Shown piece by piece: positions 26,085-34,553 of a stretch of 64,000 nt of DNA. The notes below the pieces were generated by a model that was given only the letters and a program-made list of their open reading frames with translations, was not told the DNA's origin and searched no databases. Position 1 is the first letter of the stretch. Each line of letters starts with the position of its first letter. Both the position numbers and the translations under genes were made by a program. This DNA is from Intestinibacillus sp964580155. Lineage in GTDB: Bacteria > Bacillota > Clostridia > Oscillospirales > Butyricicoccaceae. The stretch is from the NCBI GenBank assembly GCA_964580155.1, contig CAZOJP010000002.1, forward strand, positions 19,242 to 83,241, read 5' to 3'.

Positions 26085-26103
26085 TACGAAACCGCGTTTC
26101 GTA
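26085..26103. promoter_or_regulatory. Palindromic operator 1 (IclR/KdgR-type)
   Basis: A perfect inverted repeat, TACGAAAC-CGC-GTTTCGTA. It lies between the -10 of the aldolase promoter (26122) and the aldolase start, a position suited to repression. The core GAAAC-N3-GTTTC is shared with operator 2 on the other side of the intergenic region. Confidence 0.7.
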
Positions 26104-26121
26104 AACTTCCTTATGCTTCTT

Positions 26122-26127
26122 ATTATA
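26122..26127 (-). promoter_or_regulatory. Promoter -10 of the aldolase-kdgK operon
   Basis: A consensus TATAAT on the minus strand; the -35 region is poor (TTGTAT with a 16-bp spacer at best). Transcription would start near 26115, just upstream of operator 1. Confidence 0.55.
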
Positions 26128-26184
26128 CGGCATTTGATCAAAAATACAAGAGCGCACGGCAAACAAAGCTGTGCAAAGCTTTGT

Positions 26185-26213
26185 TTGCAATTTTAGATAG
26201 AATGGATTATAAT
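26185..26213 (+). promoter_or_regulatory. Promoter of the IclR regulator gene
   Basis: TTGCAA (26185-26190), 17 bp, consensus TATAAT (26208-26213). The -10 overlaps operator 2, suggesting autorepression. Confidence 0.75.
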
Positions 26214-26228
26214 GAAACAAAGTTTCAT
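26212..26228. promoter_or_regulatory. Palindromic operator 2 (IclR/KdgR-type)
   Basis: A perfect inverted repeat, ATGAAAC-AAA-GTTTCAT, starting inside the -10 of the regulator's promoter. It matches the general form of the KdgR box reported for gammaproteobacteria (TGAAAC ... GTTTCA). Confidence 0.75.
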
Positions 26229-26252
26229 CATACAAAACGAGGTGTATCAAAA

Positions 26253-27035
26253 ATGGCAGAAACTCCTTCCGTGCAGTCGCTGGAGCGCGCGTTCGATTTG
26301 CTCGAAATCCTGTGCCGCAGCCGGGGCGGCGCGACGATTGCCGCACTCAGCGCGCAGACGGGATTGCACAAATCGACCGTGCACCGTTTGCTGGGCACGA
26401 TGGCGGGGCGCGGCTATGTGACGCAGGACAGCGCATCGAGCAGCTATCACGCAGGGATGAAGCTGTGTGAATTATCCAGCTATATCACGGAAAACTTGGA
26501 TATCGTGGAGCGCGCACGCGCAACGATGGAGCGTCTGGCGCGCGAAACCGGGGAAACCGTCCATCTCGTCATGCGCGAGCAAAATGAAATCGTTTATGTG
26601 CACAAGGTCGACAGCGTGCACAGCGCAATCCGCATGTTTTCACGCATCGGCATGCGCCGTCCGCTGTTTTGCACAGGTGTGGGCAAGGCGATTTTGGCGA
26701 CCCTGCCCGAGGACGAGGTGCAGGCGGTGTGGCAGGCGAGCGATGTGCGTGCATACACCGAGCACACGATTGTGGAGGCGCGCGCCTTTACGCAGGAGCT
26801 TGCAAATATTCGGCATGTGGGATATGCGCGCGACAACGAGGAAAACGAGCTGGGGGTGCAGTGCGTGGCGGCGGCAATCCCGGATTATACGGGTCGGGCA
26901 TCCTATGCGATGTCCATTTCCGCGCCGGTATCGCGGATGTCGAGCAGCCGTATCGGCGAGCTGCAAGGCTTGCTGCGTGCCGCGTGCGGCAGTATTTCCG
27001 CGGCCTTGGGCGGAACAATCGAAAGCACGAACTAG
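26253..27035 (+). CDS. IclR-family transcriptional regulator, probable KDG-responsive repressor
   Basis: A 260-residue IclR protein: N-terminal winged helix (SLERAFDLLEILCRSRGG ... IAALSAQTGLHKSTVHRLL) and C-terminal GAF-like effector domain (MRRPLFCTGVGKAILA, CVAAAIPDY). It is divergent from the aldolase-kdgK pair and flanked by two matching palindromes, so it most likely represses both itself and that pair, with KDG or a related acid as inducer. KdgR of enterobacteria is the analogue. The ATG at 26253 follows GAGGTG; the frame extends upstream through its own promoter. Confidence 0.85.
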   Translation: MAETPSVQSLERAFDLLEILCRSRGGATIAALSAQTGLHKSTVHRLLGTMAGRGYVTQDSASSSYHAGMKLCELSSYITENLDIVERARATMERLARETGETVHLVMREQNEIVYVHKVDSVHSAIRMFSRIGMRRPLFCTGVGKAILATLPEDEVQAVWQASDVRAYTEHTIVEARAFTQELANIRHVGYARDNEENELGVQCVAAAIPDYTGRASYAMSISAPVSRMSSSRIGELQGLLRAACGSISAALGGTIESTN

Positions 27036-27075
27036 AAAGAGGAAGCGGTATGTCATGCCGCTTCCTCTTTTTTTA
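27036..27075 (+). terminator. Terminator after the IclR gene
   Basis: A perfect 13-bp stem (27036-27048 with 27058-27070), then a T-run continuing to 27074. It starts directly after the stop codon. Confidence 0.9.
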
Positions 27076-27109
27076 AGGTCTGTGGATTATGTGCCGAAGG
27101 GAGGTGCTG

Positions 27110-27853
27110 TCAGGATTTCCAAATGGCCGCCCACTCATCGGCATCCTCCAGCAAAGAGGGCTGCGGCTTGGCAAGCGCCTCGCCCACCACATGGTCGCGA
27201 ATACCGGCCCATGCGGCAAAGGTGCCGATCAGTCCGCAGAAGGCGGGCACAATAAACAGCAGAAACGGCAGCGAGAACGGAAAATAAAGCAGCGTAACAG
27301 CGCAGATGATGCCGCACAGAAAAACCGCGGGCAGGGCATGCCGCGCGCATATGACAGCCAGCAAACGCGCATTGCGCAGGACGTGGCGCACGGAAAGCAT
27401 GGTGTTCACCGAAAGCGGAAAGACGTAAAGCCAGGTCATGCTGAGGAAAACAAGCACAAGAAACAAGGCCGGGAGCACCATATAACAAACAAGGGGCGGC
27501 AGAAAGCGAAGGGCTGCGAAAGCGGCGCAAATCACGATGCCAAAGGCAAGCGCGCCGATGAGCGCGAGCTGCAGACTGCGTTTTAGCTCGCGCTTCAAGG
27601 TGTCCCAGAACTTTGCAAACAGCATGCGCGGCTGATCCCGAACCATACTGGTCAGCACCGCGGTCATACCCGCAACGGCCGGGCCAATGGTGACGACGGG
27701 GATGCAAAACAGAAGAAAAACGACGTTCAAATGGATCAGCTGCCAGAATTCATGGAAAACGATTTCAAAAAAACGTGCCAGGCCGCGTTTGGGCGGTTTG
27801 TCATCGTCGTGTCTGTTGTGATCGGATGTGTACAGTCGCTGAAATAGCTGCAT
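27110..27853 (-). CDS. YesL-family (DUF624) membrane protein
   Basis: A 247-residue membrane protein with about five or six helices. The family features are visible: an aromatic N-terminal amphipathic segment (ARFFEIVFHEFWQLIHLN), then FCIPVVTIGPAVAGMTAV, and later LSVNTMLSV. YesL-like proteins are regularly encoded beside polysaccharide-derived sugar ABC systems (for example the Bacillus yes locus for rhamnogalacturonan), but their function is unknown. The start at 27853 follows GAGGAAC. It lies downstream of the ATPase gene, with a terminator in between. Confidence 0.8.
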   Translation of the reverse strand: MQLFQRLYTSDHNRHDDDKPPKRGLARFFEIVFHEFWQLIHLNVVFLLFCIPVVTIGPAVAGMTAVLTSMVRDQPRMLFAKFWDTLKRELKRSLQLALIGALAFGIVICAAFAALRFLPPLVCYMVLPALFLVLVFLSMTWLYVFPLSVNTMLSVRHVLRNARLLAVICARHALPAVFLCGIICAVTLLYFPFSLPFLLFIVPAFCGLIGTFAAWAGIRDHVVGEALAKPQPSLLEDADEWAAIWKS

Positions 27854-27917
27854 CTTGTTCCTCCTCGCCCGCGTACCCGTATGCAGGGCGGTGGCGCATA
27901 CCGGTCATCATATGAAT

Positions 27918-27953
27918 AAAAAGCCGGGATATTGAGTCATATCACGGCTTTTT
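27918..27953 (-). terminator. Terminator after the msmK-type ATPase gene
   Basis: A 9-bp perfect stem (AAAAAGCCG, 27918-27926, with CGGCTTTTT 27945-27953), extended after a mismatch by ATAT pairing. On the minus strand the descending arm ends in TTTTT. Confidence 0.75.
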
Positions 27954-27961
27954 AAATGCGT

Positions 27962-29074
27962 TTAGTGGCAGATTGCCTGTTGAGTCTGCTTGTCGAACAA
28001 ATGGATTTTGTTCATGTCGATTGCGATGGGGATGGTGTCACCGCTTTTGCCCTCGAAGCGCGCCGGGGTGCGCACCATCAGACGGACACCCTGACACTCC
28101 AGATAAACAAAAATTTCCGCGCCCATCAGCTCCACCAGATCGATGTTGGCCTGAATGGTCGTTTTCGCGCTGGTTTCCAGGAAAATATCTTCTGTGTGGA
28201 AATCCTCCGGACGAAGACCGAGCACAAGCCCCTTGCCGACATATGGTGCAAACAGCTCGCGGCCGCCCTTTCCACCGGGTATTTCCATAGAATATCCGAG
28301 AAAATCCAGATAATACGCGCCTGCTTTTTCCGAGATCGTCGCATCCACGAAATTCATCTGCGGGGAGCCGATAAAGCCTGCCACGAAAAGGTTGCACGGC
28401 TTGTCATACAGGTGCTGCGGCGTATCGACCTGCTGAATGAAGCCATCCTTCATGACAACAATACGATCGCCCATGGTCATCGCTTCGGTCTGGTCGTGTG
28501 TGACATAGACAAAGGTGGTGCCCAGTTTTTTGTGCAGCTTGGAAATCACCGCGCGCATCTGCGTGCGCAGCTTGGCATCCAGGTTGGAAAGCGGCTCGTC
28601 CAGCAGAAAAACAGAAGGATTGCGCACCATGGCGCGCCCCAGCGCGACGCGCTGCCGCTGCCCGCCGGAGAGTGCCTTGGGCTTGCGGTTTAAATATTCG
28701 GTCAGATTGAGCGCTTCGGCGGCTTCTTTCACCGCGCGGTCAATTTCGGCTTTGGGGACCTTGCGCAAAGTAAGACCGAAAGCCATGTTGTCATAAACGG
28801 TCATATGCGGGTAAAGCGCATAGTTTTGAAAGACCATTGCGATATCGCGATCCTTGGGCGCGACGTCGTTCACGCGCTGATTGCCGATCATCAGATCGCC
28901 GTCTGAAATTTCCTCCAGTCCCGCGATCATGCGCAGCGTGGTGGACTTGCCGCAGCCGGACGGACCGACCAAAATCACAAATTCCTTGTCGTAAATCTCT
29001 AAGTTACATTCATGAACGGCAACTACGTCGCCAGGATAGACCTTCTTGATGTCCTTCAAGACAATACCAGCCAT
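27962..29074 (-). CDS. Sugar ABC transporter ATP-binding protein (UgpC/MsmK family)
   Basis: A 370-residue ABC ATPase: Walker A GPSGCGKST, signature LSGGQRQRVALGRA, Walker B VFLLDEP, H-loop YVTHDQTEA, plus the C-terminal MalK-type OB domains (about residues 235-370). This class energises CUT1 importers for oligosaccharides and is often shared among several. Start ATG 29074 follows AAGGAGGG. It is divergent from the GntR gene and 1.2 kb from a binding protein and two permeases that lack an ATPase of their own, so it is the likely motor of that importer. Confidence 0.93.
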   Translation of the reverse strand: MAGIVLKDIKKVYPGDVVAVHECNLEIYDKEFVILVGPSGCGKSTTLRMIAGLEEISDGDLMIGNQRVNDVAPKDRDIAMVFQNYALYPHMTVYDNMAFGLTLRKVPKAEIDRAVKEAAEALNLTEYLNRKPKALSGGQRQRVALGRAMVRNPSVFLLDEPLSNLDAKLRTQMRAVISKLHKKLGTTFVYVTHDQTEAMTMGDRIVVMKDGFIQQVDTPQHLYDKPCNLFVAGFIGSPQMNFVDATISEKAGAYYLDFLGYSMEIPGGKGGRELFAPYVGKGLVLGLRPEDFHTEDIFLETSAKTTIQANIDLVELMGAEIFVYLECQGVRLMVRTPARFEGKSGDTIPIAIDMNKIHLFDKQTQQAICH

Positions 29075-29147
29075 AAAGGGAAACCCTCCTTCGTTATCGA
29101 TGGAATAGAACGAGTATTGGAAACAGTAGTAAAATGAGCACGTTCAA

Positions 29148-29161
29148 ACTTGTATACAAGT
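29148..29161. promoter_or_regulatory. Palindromic operator, probable GntR-type site
   Basis: A perfect 14-bp palindrome, ACTTGTATACAAGT, in the divergent region between the ATPase and GntR genes, next to a TATACT -10-like element for the ATPase gene. The half-site ATACAAGT recurs at 30142-30149 inside the promoter spacer of the binding-protein gene, and ACTTGT at 29258. Confidence 0.65.
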
Positions 29162-29272
29162 ATACTACCATGAACAAGCACGCACAATTCGCAATTTTTA
29201 CAACATATACGAAACAAACTTGGTATATACCTACAAAAGAAAGTGATATACTAAAATACTTGTTTACCGAAA

Positions 29273-29301
29273 TTGACAATTAAACAAGCCGGTGATAGAA
29301 T
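29273..29301 (+). promoter_or_regulatory. Promoter of the GntR gene
   Basis: TTGACA (29273-29278), 17 bp, TAGAAT (29296-29301). Both hexamers and the spacing are identical to the promoter at 30129. Confidence 0.8.
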
Positions 29302-29327
29302 GGAGAAACATTAGGAGGTAGAATGCT

Positions 29328-30008
29328 TTGGAAACGGAAAAGCGTCGAGAATTTATAAAGGATCAGATTTATCACAGCGTCAGGCACGATATTCTGACCT
29401 TCCAGTACTTACCGGGGGAGAAGCTGAGCGAAAATAGAATCGCTACAAAATATAGCGTTTCACGCTCGCCGGTGCGTGCTGTACTACAAAAGCTGGAGAA
29501 CGAAAAACTCGTGATTATCGATCCCCAGCGGGGAACCTTTGTCACAAAGCTGGATTATCATTATATCCAAAATATCATTTATATGCGGTGGTGCGTGGAG
29601 AGCAACCTGCTGCGCACCATTGCAGACAAGCAGCCGAGGCCGCTGCTGGAGGAGCTGCGCCACTGCCTCTATCAGCAAAAAGAGCTGCTGCAGGCGGAGA
29701 AAATCGATCCGGAAGAGTTCACGGTGCTGGATAACGAGTTCCACCGCCTGTGCTACGCAGGGAACGACCGCGAGCCGCTGTGGCAGCTACTGCAAGAGGT
29801 CAACGCAAATTATTTGCGGTTTCGCCTGCTGGATCTGGTCGCGGGCAATGCGCATCGGCAGATTTATTTGGACCACTGCCGCATATTGCAGGCGATCGAG
29901 GATCAGGATGTGCAGCTTTTGGACCGATTATCCAAACAACACCTATACGGAAACTTGCAGACCTTTGAAGGGGTAAAAAGCGAATATCGCGCGTATTTTA
30001 TCTCATAA
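29328..30008 (+). CDS. GntR-family regulator, FadR/FCD subfamily
   Basis: A 226-residue regulator: N-terminal winged helix (GEKLSENRIATKYSVSRSPVRAVLQKLE) and an all-helical FCD effector domain with candidate metal ligands (D and H in LDNEFHRLCY, later DHCRIL). Related proteins such as UxuR and ExuR respond to hexuronates. Translation starts at TTG 29328, eight bases after AGGAGGT; the nearby ATG at 29323 is out of frame. It is followed by its own terminator and then the uptake/catabolic operon, which it probably controls. Confidence 0.88.
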   Translation: METEKRREFIKDQIYHSVRHDILTFQYLPGEKLSENRIATKYSVSRSPVRAVLQKLENEKLVIIDPQRGTFVTKLDYHYIQNIIYMRWCVESNLLRTIADKQPRPLLEELRHCLYQQKELLQAEKIDPEEFTVLDNEFHRLCYAGNDREPLWQLLQEVNANYLRFRLLDLVAGNAHRQIYLDHCRILQAIEDQDVQLLDRLSKQHLYGNLQTFEGVKSEYRAYFIS

Positions 30009-30031
30009 TAGAGAAAGCACAGCTTCACGGA

Positions 30032-30075
30032 ACAACCCTGATGATGCGTAATGCACATCAGGGTTGTGTATTTTG
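30032..30075 (+). terminator. Terminator after the GntR gene
   Basis: A perfect 12-bp stem (30032-30043 with 30056-30067) and then GTATTTTGT. The T-run is short. Confidence 0.7.
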
Positions 30076-30128
30076 TACATTGCTCGGGTTTTAAGAATGT
30101 GCAAAAGGACAAAAGTAGATCATGCGTA

Positions 30129-30157
30129 TTGACATACTAACATACAAGTTATAGAAT
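30129..30157 (+). promoter_or_regulatory. Promoter of the hexuronide uptake and catabolic operon
   Basis: TTGACA (30129-30134), 17 bp, TAGAAT (30152-30157). The spacer contains ATACAAGT, the half-site of the palindrome at 29148, so a regulator bound there would block RNA polymerase. Confidence 0.82.
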
Positions 30158-30249
30158 GATGGCAGAGATTATGAAACTGGATGAACCATGAGCACGTTCA
30201 AACCGGAAAGATGAAAAACGAAAACCTGTTGAATGTGAGGAAGGGAACT

Positions 30250-31509
30250 ATGAAAAAGAGATTACTCGCAGCACTATTGACTGCAGCAATGGCGACGAGC
30301 TTGACCGCATGCGGAGGCGGCAGCGGAAACGGAAGCACCGCGGATCAGGGCTTTAAAATTTTGATTTCGGACGATACCTCCGAGGGCGGCGCGATGGCGG
30401 ACGCTGCGCAGCGCTACACGGCGGAAACCGGCATCAAGGTTGACGTCGTCGAGGTGCCCAAGGCAGACCGCGACACCAAGCTGGCGAACATGATTCAGGG
30501 ACATGACGCGCCGGCGCTGGTTCGCACCGATACCTACGGCGCGTACAAGGATCAGCTCGTCGACCTGTCGGACGTGATTTCCGCAGAGCAGTTCCCGGCA
30601 TCTCTGACGGCTAAAATCGAGAACGAAGACGGTGCGCTGATTGCGCTGCCGATTGACGTCACGGTAACCGGCATGCTGTACAACAAGACCGCATTTGACG
30701 AGGCCGGCGTTTCCGTCCCGCAGGACGAGAGCCAGGTCTGGAGCTGGGTGGAGTATGAGCAGGCGGTCAAGACCGTAACAGAGAAATCCGGCTGCAAATA
30801 CGGCCTGGCGTTTGACAAGACCCAGCGCCGCTATCAGGTGCTCATGTACCAGTTTGGCGCATCCATTGTCAGCGATGACGGTGAAGCGGTGGTTGCAAAC
30901 TCTCCCGAATCCGTGAAGGCGCTCGACTACTTTGTAAAGCTGCACAACGACGGCATTATCCCCAAGTCCGTATTCCTCGGCACGGAAGACCCGTCTGCGC
31001 TGTTCAAGGCCGGCCAGCTGGCGACGGTCATGCAGGGCTCGTGGAAGATTTCCGACTATACGACGAATATCAAGGATTTTGAGTGGGGCGTCACCTATAT
31101 GCCGAAGGAGCTGCAGCGCGCAACCCGTCTGGGCGGCAACTTCTTCTGCGCAATCCAGGGTTCGGGCAAGGAAGATCTGGCAAAGGATTTCCTGACATGG
31201 TTCTACACCCCGGAAAACTTCAAAACCTATTGCACCAAGGGCAATTATATGTCCGCGCTGAACGATGTCACGCTGGACTATGCAACGCATCCCGAGATGT
31301 ACCAGCTGTTTGAGCAGGAGCTTGCGGCTTCCGGTTCTGCGGGCGTGGGCGACAATGCGTGGGATTATTCCGACAAGGTCGGCAACCTGCTGCTGGACGA
31401 CGTTTGCAAGGCGCTCAACGGCGACATGACCTCGCAGCAGGCGATGGACTCGTTCGCCAAGGAAGTTTCCGAGTCGATGGAGATCCCGATGGCTTTCCCG
31501 GCAAAGTAA
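30250..31509 (+). CDS. Extracellular solute-binding lipoprotein, family 1 (CUT1)
   Basis: A 419-residue secreted lipoprotein. The signal peptide MKKRLLAALLTAAMATSLTAC ends in the lipobox LTAC, modified by Lgt and cut before Cys. The mature part is a type-1 sugar-binding fold with GQLATVMQGSWKISDY near the hinge. It should deliver an oligosaccharide, by context a hexuronide or pectin oligomer, to the two permeases encoded next. The ATG at 30250 is chosen for the signal peptide and the GGAAGGGA site; the frame opens earlier at 30181 without a ribosome site. Confidence 0.9.
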   Translation: MKKRLLAALLTAAMATSLTACGGGSGNGSTADQGFKILISDDTSEGGAMADAAQRYTAETGIKVDVVEVPKADRDTKLANMIQGHDAPALVRTDTYGAYKDQLVDLSDVISAEQFPASLTAKIENEDGALIALPIDVTVTGMLYNKTAFDEAGVSVPQDESQVWSWVEYEQAVKTVTEKSGCKYGLAFDKTQRRYQVLMYQFGASIVSDDGEAVVANSPESVKALDYFVKLHNDGIIPKSVFLGTEDPSALFKAGQLATVMQGSWKISDYTTNIKDFEWGVTYMPKELQRATRLGGNFFCAIQGSGKEDLAKDFLTWFYTPENFKTYCTKGNYMSALNDVTLDYATHPEMYQLFEQELAASGSAGVGDNAWDYSDKVGNLLLDDVCKALNGDMTSQQAMDSFAKEVSESMEIPMAFPAK

Positions 31510-31604
31510 TAAGATCCCTTCGTCATGCGGCGGTCTGCGCATCATAATATACGGATGACCGCCGCAAACCTCCCATTTGATTTTAAGAAAGCAGGTGATT
31601 TTTG

Positions 31605-32516
31605 TTGGAAGCAGCAAAAAACGCAAAAGCAAAAAAACCCCGCAAGCTTGGGGCTGAGCAACGAAGGACAGGATACCTATTCATTCTGCCGAACTGCATT
31701 ATATTCATGCTGTTTTTTGTCGTCCCTGCGGTGCTTGGTTTTTATTACTCTCTGACGAAATTTAACGGCTTCGGTACACCGCAGTTTATTGGATTCCAGA
31801 ACTATGCAAAACTGCTGACCGATCACAATTTTTACAAGATTATAGGACATACGTTCCTCTATGTGCTGCTGACAGTGCCGACGGTGTACGTTGCCGCGCT
31901 GGCTGTAGCGATGGGGCTGACGCGGGTTTGGATTCGCGGGCGCGATCTGATGCGCGTTTCGATCTTCTGGCCGACCATGATTTCTACGATCATCGTAGGC
32001 TTGATTTGGCGGTGGATTTTCGGTGAAAACAGCGGTATCGTCAACTATCTGCTCACGCTCATAAGCGGCAGCGGCCTGCCGTGGCTGACGAATAACGCAT
32101 TGGCGATGGTCACGCTGGTCATTGCAACCATTTGGTCCAAGGCGGGCTATTTCATGATTATCTTTGTGGGCGGCATTGAGGCCATCCCGGAAAGCTACTA
32201 TGAAGCGGCCTATCTGGATGGTGCTACGCCGTGGCAGGCGTTCCGGCGCATTACCTTCCCGCTTCTCAAGCCGACCAGCTTTATGGTCGTCATGCTGTGC
32301 ATGATCAACTCCTTTAAGGAGTATCCGATGATTCTGTCGCTGACCGGCGGCGGACCCGCGGACAGCACGACCATGGTCATCCAGTATATCTACAAAACCG
32401 GCTTTGATCGTTCGAATATCGGCTATGCCTCGGCGGCCTCTATGGTCATGTTTGTGATTCTGGTAATCGTTGCAATCATACAATTTAGAGTCAACAAGGG
32501 AGGTTCGAACGACTGA
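31605..32516 (+). CDS. Sugar ABC transporter permease 1 (UgpA/MalF type)
   Basis: A 303-residue permease with six predicted helices and the EAA loop YYEAAYLDGATPWQAFRRITFPLL that contacts the ATPase. The N-terminal cytoplasmic stretch is basic. Two adjacent TTG codons are possible; the second, at 31605, lies six bases after AGGTGA and is used. It overlaps the second permease gene by one base (TGATG), so the pair is translationally coupled. Confidence 0.92.
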   Translation: MEAAKNAKAKKPRKLGAEQRRTGYLFILPNCIIFMLFFVVPAVLGFYYSLTKFNGFGTPQFIGFQNYAKLLTDHNFYKIIGHTFLYVLLTVPTVYVAALAVAMGLTRVWIRGRDLMRVSIFWPTMISTIIVGLIWRWIFGENSGIVNYLLTLISGSGLPWLTNNALAMVTLVIATIWSKAGYFMIIFVGGIEAIPESYYEAAYLDGATPWQAFRRITFPLLKPTSFMVVMLCMINSFKEYPMILSLTGGGPADSTTMVIQYIYKTGFDRSNIGYASAASMVMFVILVIVAIIQFRVNKGGSND

Positions 32517-33343
32517 TGAAAAAGAAATCCGGCGGCAAATATGCCGGCAATATCATCATGTGGATCGCGACGGCTCTCTTCCTTTTCCCGGCAATTTGGA
32601 TTGTGCTGTGCTCCTTTAAGCCGGGCACAGAGCTGTTCCGTATGCCTCCCACGATTTTTCCGGAAAACCCCTCGATCAGCGCGTATATCACGACATGGAA
32701 GGACAACAATTTCCTGCGCTACTTCTCAAACTCCATGTTCGTGGCGGTTATGGCGACGCTCATCACCTTGATTGTCAACACTATGGCCGGTTTTGCGTTT
32801 GCAAAGTATCGGTTTAAGGGGCGGGACATCATTTTCATGGCACTGCTGACCACGATGATGCTGCCGACCGAGGTCATCATGCGTCCAACGTTCACCGTTG
32901 TCAGCGCGCTGAGACTGTATAACACGCTGTGGGGCGTGATCATCCCGCCGATTGCCACCCCGACCGGCATCTTCCTCATGCGGCAGTATTTTATGGGCGT
33001 GCCGGATTCCCTACTGGAATCCGCGCGCATCGACGGCGCGGGTGAGCTGCGTATTTTCACCACCATGATGGTGCCGCTCGCCAAGCCGGTCATTGCCACG
33101 CTCGCTATTTTGTCCTTTATGTGGCGCTGGAATGACTTCGTGTGGCCGATGCTGGTCATTACGGATCAAAGCAAATACACCATGCAGCTGGCAATTGCGA
33201 ACCTTGTCGGCGAGCTGGCGGTGGACTGGAATACGCTGCTGTGCGCCTCCGTCATCTCCATGATCCCGATGCTGGTGGTTTTTGCAATCTTCCAGAAGCA
33301 GATTATCAAAAGTGTCATGACTTCCGGACTAAAAGAAGGTTAA
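32516..33343 (+). CDS. Sugar ABC transporter permease 2 (UgpE/MalG type)
   Basis: A 275-residue permease with six helices, the family motif FKPGTELF after the first helix and the EAA loop LLESARIDGAGELRIFTTMM. Together with the previous protein it forms the transmembrane channel. A CUT1 importer needs an ATPase, and none is encoded in this operon; the UgpC/MsmK-type protein at 27962 fills that role. A strong hairpin terminator follows before uxuA. Confidence 0.92.
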   Translation: MKKKSGGKYAGNIIMWIATALFLFPAIWIVLCSFKPGTELFRMPPTIFPENPSISAYITTWKDNNFLRYFSNSMFVAVMATLITLIVNTMAGFAFAKYRFKGRDIIFMALLTTMMLPTEVIMRPTFTVVSALRLYNTLWGVIIPPIATPTGIFLMRQYFMGVPDSLLESARIDGAGELRIFTTMMVPLAKPVIATLAILSFMWRWNDFVWPMLVITDQSKYTMQLAIANLVGELAVDWNTLLCASVISMIPMLVVFAIFQKQIIKSVMTSGLKEG

Positions 33344-33401
33344 TTTCGTACAAGCACCCCTCTTCTTTTCACGACACGGCGCAGAGACGCGTCTGTGCCG
33401 G

Positions 33402-33442
33402 GCAGGGCCGCCGCCTAAAAGCGGCGACCCTGCTTTTTTTTT
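33402..33442 (+). terminator. Strong hairpin between permease and uxuA
   Basis: A 13-bp stem with one mismatch (33402-33414 with 33421-33433), CTAAAA loop, then nine T. No clear promoter lies in the 35 bp left before uxuA, so the enzymes may be expressed by partial read-through, or transporter mRNA may be made in excess. Confidence 0.85.
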
Positions 33443-33477
33443 AGACTTTTTCAGACCTGCAAGGAGGCTATTTTATC

Positions 33478-34548
33478 ATGCAAATGACATTTCGTTGGTA
33501 CGGAGAGGGAAATGACAGCATTTCTCTTGCCGATATCAAGCAGATTCCCGGTGTGACGGGCATCGTCTGGGCGCTGCACGACAAGCAGGCGGGCGAAGTT
33601 TGGCAGGTGGATGAGATCCAGAAGGTTGCAGACGAGCTGAAGCCCTATGGCTTTAACATGGATGTGGTCGAATCGGTCAATGTCCATGACGACATTAAAA
33701 TCGGCCTGCCGACTCGCGACCAGTATATCGAAAACTACAAAGAGACGCTCAGAAACCTGGCGAAATTCGGCGTAAAGGTTGTATGCTACAACTTTATGCC
33801 CATCTTTGACTGGACGCGAACCGATTTGCATCATCCGCTGCCGGATGGCTCCAACGCGCTGTATTACGAGAAGAACCGCATCAAGGAAGATCCCATGGAA
33901 ATGGCGGAATACATTCTGAAGGGCAGCGAGGGATACACCATGCCCGGCTGGGAATCCGAGCGGCTTGCAGGGCTTGCGGAGCTTTTTGAAAAGTACAAGC
34001 CGGTCACGAAGGAAGTCCTGTGGGAAAACCTGCGCTACTTCCTGGAAGCGCTGATGCCGACCTGCAACGAATGCGACATCAAGATGGCCGTGCATCAGGA
34101 CGACCCCCCGTGGGATATTTTCGGGCTGCCGCGCCTGCTGATAGACGCGCCTGCGATTGATCAGTTTATTAAGCTGGTTGACGATCCCTATAGCTGCCTG
34201 ACGCTTTGCTCGGGCTCTATGGGGGCGAATCCGGAAAACAACGTTGCGGACATCATCCGCCGCCACTGCGACCGCATTGCGTTCGGTCATGTGCGCAATG
34301 TCAAGCACTACCCGAACGGAGACTTTACGGAGACCTCACACCGCGACTGCGACGGCGATGTCGGCATTCTGGACATTATGAAGGCGTATCACGACTGCGG
34401 ATACCAGGGCTATATCCGGCCCGACCACGGACGGCACATCTGGGGAGAAAAATGCCGCCCGGGCTACGGACTGTATGACCGTGCGCTCGGCATCATGTAC
34501 CTGTGGGGATGCTGGGACATGCTGGACAAGACGGAAGGCAAGGTGTAA
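33478..34548 (+). CDS. uxuA: Mannonate dehydratase UxuA
   Basis: A 356-residue TIM-barrel dehydratase beginning MQMTFRWYGEGNDSISL. Family landmarks are the LPTRDQYIENYKETLRNLA segment, VVCYNFMPIFDWTRTDL and the metal-site residues in DIKMAVHQDDPPWDIFGLPR and HRDCDGDVG. It converts D-mannonate to 2-keto-3-deoxygluconate. The ATG at 33478 follows AAGGAGG. The next gene, uxuB, starts 5 bp later. Confidence 0.96.
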   Translation: MQMTFRWYGEGNDSISLADIKQIPGVTGIVWALHDKQAGEVWQVDEIQKVADELKPYGFNMDVVESVNVHDDIKIGLPTRDQYIENYKETLRNLAKFGVKVVCYNFMPIFDWTRTDLHHPLPDGSNALYYEKNRIKEDPMEMAEYILKGSEGYTMPGWESERLAGLAELFEKYKPVTKEVLWENLRYFLEALMPTCNECDIKMAVHQDDPPWDIFGLPRLLIDAPAIDQFIKLVDDPYSCLTLCSGSMGANPENNVADIIRRHCDRIAFGHVRNVKHYPNGDFTETSHRDCDGDVGILDIMKAYHDCGYQGYIRPDHGRHIWGEKCRPGYGLYDRALGIMYLWGCWDMLDKTEGKV

Positions 34549-34553
34549 CAACG

